From: Rallus limicola | Taxonomy: Eukaryota > Chordata > Aves > Gruiformes > Rallidae | Reading direction: 5' to 3' | NCBI GenBank assembly: GCA_022605955.1 | Contig: JAKCOZ010000009.1 | Location: forward strand, 4,216,001-4,280,000 | Length of the DNA: 64,000 nt | In this document: positions 54,047 to 64,000 of the stretch, in pieces | Position numbering within the stretch: position 1 is the first letter of the stretch | How the letters are laid out: each line of letters begins with the position of its first letter | The notes under the pieces: generated by a model | Database searches by the model: none | The model's input: the letters and a program-made list of their open reading frames with translations, nothing else | What the model was told of the DNA's origin: nothing | Program-made: the position numbers and the translations under genes

Positions 54047-54491
54047 TCCCACTCCTTCCTCCGTGCCTGCGGCGTGCTCTGCATCTTGTGTGCCTCGTGC
54101 GCCTTGATAATGTCCCTCTGCTCGATCAGCCCTCCCCGCCGGCGCTTGATCACGTCCGGGCTCACAGGGACATACTGGCCAAGCCCCAGGTCAAAGGCAC
54201 TGCCCATCTCCACACTGGCGTCAGCATCCCGGGACCGGGGCTCGTAGAGGGCATCGAAGCTGGCGGCGCGAGAGACCAGGGCTTCAGCCAGGCCCTCGGG
54301 CTCCAGGAGGTTGCAGGACTGGGTGGTTTGCATCAGGCCGAGCCGGTGCTTGCGCCACGTCTCTTCCTCTGGCAGGGCCAGAACGTAGCGGGGGGAGGCA
54401 GCATCCAGTTCAGCCCCCCTGCCCGGCGCTGGGGCGCTGACAGAGCACGTGCCGAATCCCAGCATCTTTGGTGCTGTTGTAGCTCATCACC
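54047..54491 (-). CDS. exon of an unidentified conserved-looking protein gene
   Basis: The minus strand has a TTCCAG acceptor before 54491 and a GTAAGT donor after 54047, a 445-nt exon. From an ATG at 54465 (A at -3) the open frame gives about 139 residues: MLGFGTCSVSAP, a short variable part, then an ordered charged sequence including ALPEEETWRKHRLGLMQTTQ, LVSRAASFDALYEPRSRD, LGLGQYVPVSPDVIKRRRGG and EQRDIIKAHEAHKMQSTPQA, ending RRKEW plus GA. The frame upstream of the ATG has a TGA, so this ATG could be the start after an untranslated exon. A second short frame, from an ATG at 54487, runs into TGA after about 25 codons. I do not recognise the family. No membrane segment or signal peptide is seen; it looks soluble with a basic, possibly helical C-terminal part. 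Orientation and position relative to CACNA1E would fit KIAA1614 of human 1q25, a guess not tested here. Confidence 0.7.
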
Positions 54492-54966
54492 CTGGAAGGG
54501 GCACAAGACGGAGAGCCAAGGCTCAGGGGTTTGCTCCATTTGCCCCCCAACTCCTTCCCTCACTAACTGAAAGCCCCATTTCCCCTGGGTGTGCTGAGCT
54601 AGACCCCTCAAAACCAGGCACCAGGCTCACAGCACTGAAGCCCAGAACTAGAAGGGATAGCACCACTGTGCTGCTTCTCTCCTCCTTCCCAACCTGGACA
54701 TCCCTGCACCCTGCAAAGCTGCAGCTCTGACCCCACAGCAGCACAGCTGGACCACAACACAATGATCCTCCACAGTGCCTCAGGGATGGGAAAAGAGGCA
54801 ACTCAGGAGACCTAGATCAAGCCACCCTGCACTGCTTTATGCTCTTTCCTCCTCTTTATCAGGTTAGGGTGGGGTTTGGGGGTTGGGGTTGGGTTTTTTT
54901 TTGCTTTGGAGGAATAAAGGGGCTCTGGTAGAGCACAGCTCAGCTGGGAGCACACCCCAGTAACCC

Positions 54967-55242
54967 CCAGCCCAGCTCTCCCCATCCAGCCCAGCTCTCC
55001 CCATCCAGCCCAGCTCTCCCCATCCAGCCCAGCTCTCCCCATCCAGCCCAGCTCTCCCCATCCAGCCCAGCTCTCCCCATCCAGCCCAGCTCTCCCCATC
55101 CAGCCCAGCTCTCCCCATCCAGCCCAGCTCTCCCCATCCAGCCCAGCTCTCCCCATCCAGCCCAGCTCTCCCCATCCAGCCCAGCTCTCCCCATCCAGCC
55201 CAGCTCTCCCCATCCAGCCCAGCTCTCCCCATCCAGCCCAGC
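54967..55242. repeat. 19-bp minisatellite, about 14.5 copies
   Basis: The unit CAGCTCTCCCCATCCAGCC repeats head to tail with no variant seen. Since 19 is not a multiple of three and the unit has no stop on the minus strand, all three minus frames stay open and give an identical 19-residue protein repeat (GRAGLDGESWAGWGELGWM). These frames are artefacts. Confidence 0.97.
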
Positions 55243-55929
55243 AGGCAGTTCCCTGTAAAGCTGGATGCTGCCAAGTGCAGGCAGGGGCTGCGCAAGCGGC
55301 ACGTGTGCCGACAGATGGTGCGGTACCCTCGCGTGCTGCCTCCCGGGTGGGCACAGTGCTGAAGCATCCCTGGCCATAGCACCCACAAGAGTGTGTGTGT
55401 GTCCCCTTCCAGCCCCAGGCTTTCAGGATGAGGGCCAGGCAGAGACAGGCAGCAGCTTAGGATGTGGAAATATCAGCATGGCTTTGACACAGGAGCTGGG
55501 TGTCAGAGCAAAAGGCACGGGGATGCTGCCAGAAACACCGAGCTGAGCAACGCCTCCTTGGCTAAGTGAAGCAGATGATGCTCTGTAGACAGGAGATGCT
55601 CGTGTCTGACAACATACCCAAAGGCTTATCATGGTGAGATGCCTTAGTCTCATGGTGGAGAAGAGGGGGACCTTCCATTCAGCATGTTACTGCTGAAGAG
55701 GGGCTCTGCTCCTGGAAATCGCCTGATCAGGACTTGTCCATGATGGAGGTGAAAAAGGAGGTGGGGGGGGGGCAGGGGGGTGCAGGGCAGGGAGGCAGCA
55801 GACACTTCTCACCAGGGCTGTCACCCCCCTGTAACAACATCCCTGACAAGCCAGCAAGAGAAAGATCTGAAGGAGGAATTAACACACATCTCCCCCCAAG
55901 CACAGCATCAACACAGCAAATTCACCTCT

Positions 55930-56100
55930 GCACCCGGTAAGATCACAGAGCAGATCCTCCTGGAAACTATGCTAAGGCACATGGAAAATAAGGAGGTGGT
56001 CAGTGATACCCAACATGGCTTTGCTAAGGGCAAGTTGTACCTGACAAATGTGGGGACAAACCCATCCACAATGGGCTTACAGCTTTAGTGGACAAGGAAA
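55930..56100 (+). mobile_element. CR1 reverse transcriptase fragment
   Basis: Translates as ITEQILLETMLRHMENKEVV followed by SDTQHGFAKGKLYLTN, a CR1 reverse transcriptase segment. It lies upstream of an endonuclease segment, the reverse of the normal order, so it is probably a separate insertion or a rearranged piece. Confidence 0.75.
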
Positions 56101-56149
56101 GAGCAACTGACTATCCCTACTTGTGAGAGGAGGGGTTCAGAGCAGGTCA

Positions 56150-57992
56150 GGAGAACCCATGAGTTGAACATGTGGCTGAAAGGCTGGTGCTGGCATAAGA
56201 ACTTTGGGTTTTTTGACCAAAGGGAAGGTGCACTCTGCCCCTGACATGATTACTGCTGATGGGGCTCACCTGTCCCAAAGAGGAAAGCAGATCCTTGCCC
56301 AGGAGATGGCAGAACTCATTGATCAAGCTTTAAACTAGTTAGGAAGGGGGAAGAGGATCTTACGAAGGCTGCTGGGGTCAGGCAAGCGCTTTAGGAGTCA
56401 CAACGTGAGCTGATGGTGGAAGGAGGTAAATGCCAGCAGCACAGTGATGGACTTGGGGATGTTGCTCCACGTGGTAGTAGGAAAAATTCTGTGGATTGCC
56501 CTGAGGACTCCTCAGTGGAGCCACTATTGCCCATCCTGTGCCAGAAATCTCACTGTGGGCTGTTGAGGATACCTGCATCTGCTGCCCCACTAAAATGCCT
56601 TCATGCAAATGCACATGGCATGGGGAACAAACAAGAAGAACTGGAGATCTTTGTGCAGTCGCAGGGCCACCATCTCATTGCAACCACAGAGACGTGGTGG
56701 GACAGCCTGGATGACTGGCACGCTGTCATGGATGGCTATGTGCTTTTTAGGAAAGACAGGCTAGGGAGGGGAGGTGGAGGAGCTGCTCTTTATGTTAGAG
56801 AGCAGCTGGAATGCATTGAACTCCACCTGGGGAGGGATGAACCATCCATCGAGTGCTTGTGGGTAAGACTCAAGGGGCAGGCTAGTATCAGTGACACTGT
56901 TGTGGGTGTGTACTATAGGCCCCCTGATCAAGAGGAGTGAGTCGACAGTGCATTCTATAAGCAACTAGAAGTAGCCTTGAGATCCCAGGTGCTGGTCCTT
57001 ATGGGGGACTTCAATTACCCAGATATTTGCTGGGCAAGAAACACAGCCAGTCATGTGCAGTCCAGACAGTTTCTGCAGTATGGTGAAGACAATTCCCTGC
57101 TACAGATGGTGCAGGAACCTATGAGGGGAAAGCAGGTGCTGGACCTTGTTTTTACTAACAAGGATGGGCTCGTTAGGGATGTGAAGGTCAGGGGCAGCTT
57201 AAGACAAAGCAACCAAGTTCAAGATCCTGGCTGGAAGCAGCAAGCAAAAAAGTAGGATAGCTACCCTGACTTTTGGAAGAGCTAAGTTTGATCTCCTCCA
57301 CAACCTAACAGGGGCTATCCCGTGGGCTAGGCTGTTTGAAGGTCCTGGTTGATGACAGGTTGACCATGAGCCAGCAGTGTGCCCTGGGGTCTGAAAGAGA
57401 CAGTGAGATCCTGGGGTGTATCAGGAGGAGTGTGGTCAGCAGGTCAAGGGAGGTGATCCTCCCCTTCTGCTCTGGTCAGGCCCCACCTGGAGTGTTGTGT
57501 CCAGTTCTGGGCTCCTTGGTATAAAAAGGACAGGGATCTCCTGGAGAGAGTCCAAAGAAGGGCTATGAAGATGATTAAGGGCCTGGAGCATCTCCCCTGT
57601 GAGGAAAGGCTGAGTGACCTAGAACTGTTCAGTCTTGAGAAGAGAAGACTGAGGAGGAAACTAATTAATGTTTATAAATATCTTAAACAAGGGATGCAGG
57701 GGGAATCAGCCAGCCCCTTTTCAGTGTCTGTGGGGACAGGACAAGGGGCAATGGCTGCAGGTTGGAGCACAGGGAGTTCTGCACCAACATGGGGAAGAAC
57801 TTTTTCACAGTGAGGGTGAGGGAGCAGTGGAATAGGCTGCCCAGGGGATGTGGAGTCTCCTTCTCTGGAGAGATTCAAGACCTGTGTGGATGCCTCTCTG
57901 TGCAATATGAGCTGGGGAGCTGCTTTGGCAGGGGGGTTGGACCCAATGATCTCTGGAGCTCCCTTCCAACCCCTATGATTCTGTGATTCTGT
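56150..57992 (+). mobile_element. CR1 LINE with endonuclease, reverse transcriptase deleted
   Basis: 56590-57210 reads as the CR1 apurinic-type endonuclease: HANAHGMGNKQEELEIFVQS, LIATTETWWDSLDDWH, GYVLFRKDRLGRGGGGAALY, and after a stop LVLMGDFNYPDICWARNT. The expected reverse transcriptase is missing: from about 57300-57340 the sequence passes directly into the 3' region ([32 protein letters not shown]). It ends with the ATTCTGTGATTCTGTA terminal repeat. Confidence 0.9.
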
Positions 57993-57999
57993 AACATTG

Positions 58000-58797
58000 T
58001 CTACCCACTCCTGTGCAAGCCATTTGACACCATGCCACACAACATCCTCATGTCCAAACTGCAGACACACAGGTGGGGGGCTCAGAGGGTGAGTAACTGG
58101 TTGGATGGTCACACTCAAGAGTTGTGTTCAACAGCTCAACTTCCAAGTGTAGACCAGTGACAAGCAGTGTTCCTCAGGGGCTGGTACTGGGGTTAGCACT
58201 ACTCAGCATCTTTGTTAGCAGCACAAGCTGATAATGTGCATCTGCAGCCCAGAAAGCCAGCCATGTCACCAGCAGCATGACCAGCAGGTCAAGGGGTACA
58301 ATTCTGCCCCTCCACTCTGGTGAGACCCCTCTGCACTGCTGCATCCAAGTCTGGGGTCCACAGAACAAGAACACAGAGCTGTTGAAGCAAGTCCAGAGGA
58401 AATCACAGAGACAATCCAAGGGCTGGAGCACCTCTGCTATGGGGAGCCTAGAAAAAAGAAGGCTCTGGGAGAACCAGAGCCCCTTCCAGTCCCTGTGAAG
58501 GGGCTCCAGGAAAGCTGGAGAGGGACAAGAGCAGGAAGGTCCAGGCCCAGGGGAATGGCCTTCACTGCAGGAGGGCAGCTGGAGAGGCCAGGAGGCAGAA
58601 ATCCTTCCTGGGGAGGGGGGAGGCCCTGGCACAGGGTGCCCAGAGAATCTGGGACTGCCCCTGGATCCCTGGCAGGGTTCAAGGCCAGATTGGATGGGGC
58701 TTGGGCACCCTGGGCTGGTGGGGGGCATCCCTGCCCATGGCTCTCAAGGTGGCGCTGGGGTAGCTTTGAGGTCCCTTCCTACCCAAACCATTCTGTG
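58000..58797 (+). mobile_element. CR1 LINE, RT tail and 3' end
   Basis: 58020-58200 reads like the end of the reverse transcriptase (FDTMPHNILMSKLQ, NWLDGHTQELCS), followed by a 3' region with ETPLHCCIQVWGPQNKNTEL and an end at CCTACCCAAACCATTCTGTG. It abuts the preceding element and is of a different subtype. Confidence 0.85.
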
Positions 58798-60149
58798 TGT
58801 CTCACATTGAGCACATCCATCACCTTTAAGTCCTTCCCAGGGCATCAGTTGGTGACACCCAAACTCCTCCTCTGGAACAAACAGGGAGGTGTCTGGGAGA
58901 AAGGCTGGGAAATCACTACACCAGGAACAGAACCAAAACAAACAGGGGAAAAATCCAAGAGCATCTAAGGGGGCAAAGCAGAAGGTGTGCCCCCCATGAG
59001 CAGTGCCACAGGGCCAGTGTGAAGTGCCTAAAGTCACCTTCAAGTTTCAACCTGCCTGGCCCAAGGGATACTCACCCCTTGGCAAAATCTCCAGAGAGAA
59101 AAAGGCCAGGCAGAGCCCCAGCAATTTAACAAGCACATCGATAACAGGAGAGTTTGGCTGCTCCCACTGAGAGCTATAAACAGATTCTTTGCTACTGCAC
59201 TTACCCAGGCAGATTCTTTCCTTGTTTGATTTAAAGGACATCAGTTTACTTGACCAAGTCAGATACTATAAAGGCACACAGAACCCCCCCTCCCCAGCTC
59301 CTGCCTTTCCTTTTCAGCATCCCCCCACCCCAGCTCAAGTCTACCCTCTCCTTCAGCTGCACCGGGGTTTGCTTTGGGAGTTTGTGGCTTGGTGTTGATT
59401 TGCACCTTGCTTTAAGGGTGGTTGGGCTGTGGGGTTGCTTTGCTTGTTTTAACCCCCCCCTCTCTGCAGCCCCACACCCACAGGAAGAACTGGAGGCTTT
59501 CTTTGCACACCAGGTCTCAGCCACATCCACATGGACCAATTAAGACAAGAGCAAATGAGGGCACATCCAGAGGGCAGGTCCAGCATCCACGTGGACACCT
59601 ACCAGTGCACTTCCAAGGACACCAGTGACTCCCAGGCTCAGAGACAAGTGAAGAAAGCTCCAAGCCCTCAACTGAAAGCACAGCAAAAAGTTTTGAGGAA
59701 ATAAATAGAAACAATTAGCTCTGCCCCCGCCAAAGCAAACAGGGCTCACGCTGCCAGCAGAAGCAGCCACGTTCCCTCTGGTGAAGTGACAAGAAGGGGA
59801 GGATGCCAGAACATTTTGTTAAGGAAAAAGAGCTGACGAGGCTACACGCTAAGGAGGGTGCTTGTGGGATGCCATCTGACACCAGGGCATCTGCCCATCT
59901 TCTAGCCTTCACTGCCCCATCCTTGCATTGAAAACAAACACACTTTATTTTTACACAAAGCCTGGGAGAGCACTGCATTGGTTGGGGTGTTTCAGCTGCT
60001 GCTGTTTAAAGACCAGCCCTGCCTCCTGCAAAAGGGAAACCTCTGGTGAGCCAAGACACAGCCAGTGTGGAAGATAGAGTTTGCTTTTGATCCTGTTGGT
60101 GGGAACCCTCGGCTCAGTACGTGACAGAGATGGGACCACACAGCCAGCC
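58798..60149. other. between CR1 copies, no gene seen
   Basis: No exon, RNA gene or repeat family recognised. Confidence 0.55.
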
Positions 60150-60575
60150 AGCAGAATCACCAAGTTGGAAAAGACCTTTGAGATCAAGTCCAACCATTCC
60201 TGTCCTGTGCTAACCCATATCCCTGAGCACCTCATCTACCCGTCTGTTAAACACACCCAGGGGTGGGGACTCAGCCCCCTCCCTGGGCAGCCTGTTTCAT
60301 TCCCACAACTCTGATAGTGAAGAACTTTTTCATTACATGTGATCTGACCCTGCCCTGGCACAGCTTGAGCTCATTTCCCCATGTCCTGTCACCTGGCTGA
60401 AGAGACCATCACCCACCTCTCTACACCCTCCTGTCAGGTAACTGCAGGCAGTGATAAGGTCTCCCCTCAGCCTCCTCTTCTCCAGACTAAAAAGGAGCCC
60501 CACCTTGCTTCATAACACAGAGCTCAGGCATGTAACTCTGCCCCTAAGCCCTTCCAGCTGCAAATCACCCTTCAC
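60150..60575 (-). mobile_element. CR1 LINE 3' end
   Basis: Plus strand starts AGAATCACCAAGTTGGAAAA, then GACCTTTGAGATCAAGTCCA, and contains CCTGGGCAGCCTGTTTCATT and CTCCTCTTCTCCAGACTAAA. It is 5'-truncated. Confidence 0.85.
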
Positions 60576-60811
60576 ACAGGGGGAGAAAGCCATTTGGGCT
60601 GCACAGCTCCCCACAAACAGCTGGGCAGAAGATGGCTTCACAGCTCAGTTAATGACAATTTTGAAGAACAATCAGTATATCCACCCATTCACCCTCCCTG
60701 TGGTACCACATGTGGCTTCCAACACGCGTTCCCAGCTGACACTCGCTGTCAGCATCCCATATCACAGCCGTATCTCACCAAAACCAGAGGACACCCCTGC
60801 TCAAACGGGGG

Positions 60812-61380
60812 TGTCCTGGTTTCAGTCAGGATAGAGTTAACTTCATCTGTAGCAGCGGATGGGATGCTGTGTTTGGGAGTTACAATGAAAGCAGTGCTGA
60901 GAACACCCTGATGTTTCTAGTTGCAGTCAGACAGTCAAAGCCAGGACAGGTGACCCAGATGGGCCAAAGAGAGTATTCCATGCCAATTACGTCCTGCCCA
61001 GGATAAAGGGGGGCTGATGGGAGGAAGAAGGGGGGCGGTTCCGGGACGCGAGGGTCTTGGGGGACGGTCGGGTTCCGGGGCAGCTCTGGGTGGTGCGGCC
61101 TGAGCTGTGTGGTTGGGTGAGAAGCTGCATTGGGTATCAATAGTTTCATATTCTTTTGCTCTAAAGTCCTGTCAGCATTGTTATATTTGATCTTTCTGTT
61201 CTCTTAGTAAACTATCCTTATCCCAACCCACGGGCCTCTTAGTTTCTTGGTTTTGGAGTTATTTGCCCCTTCCTTTTCCCTTCCCTTGTTCCCCCCCCTT
61301 TCCCTCTTCCCCTGCTCTTTTCCTTTAAGGAGCAGGCAGCTGCGTGGATCTCGGCCCAGGCCTGGGGTGAAACCACGACA
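60812..61380 (+). mobile_element. solo LTR of an endogenous retrovirus (ERVL-like)
   Basis: A 569-bp element starting TGTCCTGGTTTC and ending GAAACCACGACA, an imperfect 12-bp terminal inverted repeat with one mismatch. It is flanked by a 5-bp direct repeat GGGGG (60807-60811 and 61381-61385). The opening and closing sequences resemble avian ERVL-type LTRs from memory. No gag, pol or env coding sequence is present, so it is a solo LTR left by recombination. Orientation is given by the TG start and CA end together with the family resemblance. Confidence 0.85.
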
Positions 61381-61589
61381 GGGGGTGTTGGCTGCACTCG
61401 ACACAGGAGAGCCCAGGAGCCACTGCGACACGTCGCAGGCTTTCAATGCCAGAACAATGAAGTTCCTAGAGTCTCTTATCTCCCAATTTCTCAGAGTGAT
61501 AAGAGTCAGGAAACGTTTGCTCCCAAGAAGGGAAGTCATCTCGATAAAGCCATGGCCGCAGGGCACTGGGAGCAGCCAAACTGAATGAG

Positions 61590-61940
61590 AGAGGGGCTGT
61601 TCAGCTGGGAAAGCATATAAACAGGAGGGGATTCAACTTTTTTAAAGGGTAGACAGGGGCAGGACAAGGGGGAAGGGATTAAAGCTAAAGGAAGGAAGGT
61701 TTAGATTAGATATTAGGGGGAAGGTTTTTTACAGAGCATGGTGAGGGGCTGGAACAGGCTGCCCAGAGAAGGGGTGGATGCCCCATCCCTGGAAGTGTTC
61801 AAGGCCAGGTTGGATGGGGTCCTGGGCAGCCTTGTATAGATCCAGCCCTGGAGGTTGGTGGCCCTGCCTGTGGCAGGGGGGTTGGAGCTCTATGATTCCT
61901 TGAGTCTCTTCCAACCCAAACCATTCTATGATTCTATCAA
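61590..61940 (+). mobile_element. CR1 LINE 3' end
   Basis: Contains GGTGAGGGGCTGGAACAGG and CAGGTTGGATGGGGTCCTGG, and ends CCATTCTATGATTCTAT. Same subtype as the 7.56-kb copy. Confidence 0.9.
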
Positions 61941-64000
61941 AGTGCCAGCACTTACGCTCTCACCTGTGCCCTGGCAGGGAGTAGTGTGATGCTGCCAGCA
62001 CAGCCTAGGGGACATCTGAGGACACAGCCCACCCAGCTGTGATGATGGACAGACAGAACTCACCCTATCCAACAGGGATCTCATTAGGGAGATCGCTCCC
62101 AGCATCCATCCATCTCTCCCTCCGCTCCCACACTGGGACTGCCACAGCCAAACAGGGACAGCACAGCAAGCATCTCTGGCCCCTTGGCCTGGGCATCCAC
62201 ACCGGCTGAAGTGGGGCACAGCCCAGGGCAGCATCCCACCCCACACATCACCAAGAACAGCCCCTGAGAGAGCTCAGCACCACAGGATGAGTGACAAGAC
62301 ACACACACAGAGGTCCTCCCCAGCATCCCATAGGCATTATCAGTCCAAACCGCGCACCATGGCAGAGCAACACAGCCCCACGGACAGGACAGCTCAGACC
62401 CTCACACCATCCATCAGCACCTAACCAGTCACTGCAAGGGAAAACAAGGGAGCTGCATAAGGAGGAGTGTCCCAGCAGCACCACTGCCCTACAGAGAGGA
62501 AATTCCTTTTAGGGCTTTTCTCCACGTACGTGTTTGCGTTACAGCGGCGATCACGCCTTCAGCCAAGGAACTATGTGGTACCATAATAACTACACTTAAG
62601 CTGCTGGGCAAGCTCTTTGCTTCCATTATCTAAACAACCTTCACCAAAGGGCCTGGAGTTAAAGCAGAAAGGGCTTCATCCTGCACTGACCCCGCAGAGG
62701 CTGATCTTCCCTGGGCAGCACAAGGGTCCAGCGCCACAGCGTTGGGTGAGCAGGGTTGGACATCTCATCCTGGAGAGAACAGATGGACAAAGCCCAGCTG
62801 TGTTGTATACAACAAGCAGAGCTGCTAGAGTCCCCTCACCATGGTCCAGCAGCCTTCTCCTGGGATTTGGGGAATGATATGACACCTGCTGAGAGCAAGA
62901 AGCTGCTGCTTCCCCTTGGGAGTAAGTGTCCCTTCTTTCCTACACAGAACCAGGACAAGAGCAAACCCCTTCAAGGAAACTTGTGTATATATATGTGAAA
63001 TCTCATTTTTATATACATATATACACACATACACTTGGCCAGTCACCCTGGGAGAAGCCATGTGCCCAGCCATCTCAGCCCCATCTCGGGGGCACAGGGA
63101 ATGCCTCAAACCCATCCCCTGCTGCCCCTTTGCCCCAGGTCCAGGAGGTCACCTGGTTTTCAGGGCAACGGAATGCCGAGCCCCACTCACCCAAAACTGC
63201 CCATTATCAGTCCCTGCTCACAGGGAGGAGGGCAGCTACCCCCAGCTAAGCAGAGCACCAAACCTCCGAGCACTGGGGAGACACACAGCACAGGGGCCCC
63301 TCCAAAACAAAGCCAGATGGGCTGTGAAAGCGACTGATTCATCCTCATGGCCTTTTCCTTTCCCACCACGTGCACTTCCCCTTGCAGTGGCACGGATGCT
63401 GTGGTGGATGAGCACTACTCAGGGCCAGCTCCAGACCCTCCCCAAGTCCTCTGGCTCCTGTGTCTCACACTGAACATGGCAGCTGGGTCTGCGTGGCACA
63501 GCAACGGCTGCGGGAGCCAGCTGGCACGGGTGAGCTATTTTTAGTTACAGCATTTGTTAGTGGGGAAAGGTTTGTTGGATTAAACCCACCCCTTTCCCAG
63601 ATCCCCCACTGCCAGCAGGTTTGCAAGAAATCTGCTGGGAAGAGCTGCTCCCAGCATCCCTGGTACCCAGCAAGGGCCAGCGCTGCATCCTGCACTTGGA
63701 GCTCTCTGTATGACACTGGTAACAGAGAGGCTTAAGCAAGGTGAGGGAAAAAAATGCTAAAGAAAGATGCCTGCAGGCAAAGATTCATCACACAGACCCA
63801 CTTCTGTGCTCAGCAGAAGCTGCACGGGCAAAGGTTGAGTCAAGCATCCAGGTACATAGAGCCAGGGAAGGCAGCACCACGCACACCAGCACATTTGGGC
63901 TGGAGAGACACAGTGCAACCAAACCAGGGCTCATTTCTCAAGGGACATTCATTTCTCCTCACCCATTCACATAAAATTAACTATTTTAGGGGGGCCTTTA
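61941..64000. other. right end of window, no gene seen
   Basis: No exon recognised. A TA/CA-rich stretch at 62982-63033 can fold back on itself. Further 5' exons of the 54-kb gene, if any, must lie here unrecognised or beyond the window. Confidence 0.55.

Noticed and set aside
54967..55242. CRISPR-like array
   Set aside because: The units are directly tandem with no spacers, and the window is vertebrate DNA.
54812..55388. Three overlapping minus-strand open frames of 148-180 codons with 19-residue repeats
   Set aside because: They are the three frames of a 19-bp minisatellite with no stop codon; the repeat protein is the same in every frame.
58174..58728. 184-codon minus-strand frame
   Set aside because: Antisense reading of a CR1 3' end.

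Overview
The window is nuclear DNA of a vertebrate, most likely a bird. It has large introns, a CpG-rich promoter, many CR1-family LINE 3' ends with the terminal octamer repeat typical of birds and other reptiles, and a solo LTR that resembles avian ERVL-type LTRs. No bacterial, plasmid or CRISPR features are seen.

The main gene is on the minus strand. It is the 5' part of CACNA1E, which encodes the pore-forming alpha-1E subunit of the Cav2.3 (R-type) voltage-gated calcium channel. Seven coding exons lie at 38817-38552, 30319-30214, 29764-29625, 19088-18985, 18202-18050, 17796-17615 and 2812-2709. Together they hold 1055 nt (351 codons plus 2 nt) with no frameshift or stop. They encode the cytoplasmic N-terminus and all of repeat I: S1, S2, S3, the S4 voltage sensor, S5, the P-loop with its selectivity-filter glutamate, and S6. 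The gene continues beyond base 1. Intron 1 is a minor-spliceosome (U12-type) AT-AC intron, the clearest unusual signal in the window. A CpG island with long G/C homopolymers and pyrimidine microsatellites lies just upstream of the start codon.

At about 53.3-54.5 kb a second minus-strand gene contributes one strong exon (54491-54047) and one phase-compatible candidate terminal exon (53402-53264). I do not recognise the protein. By position it could be a neighbour such as KIAA1614, but that is a guess.

The rest is intron or intergenic DNA with CR1 fragments on both strands, one solo LTR with a 5-bp target-site duplication (60.8-61.4 kb), a homogeneous 19-bp minisatellite (54.97-55.24 kb), simple repeats, and a few short AT-rich or motif-bearing islands that could be regulatory. 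Most open frames in the window are chance frames, antisense frames or repeat frames.
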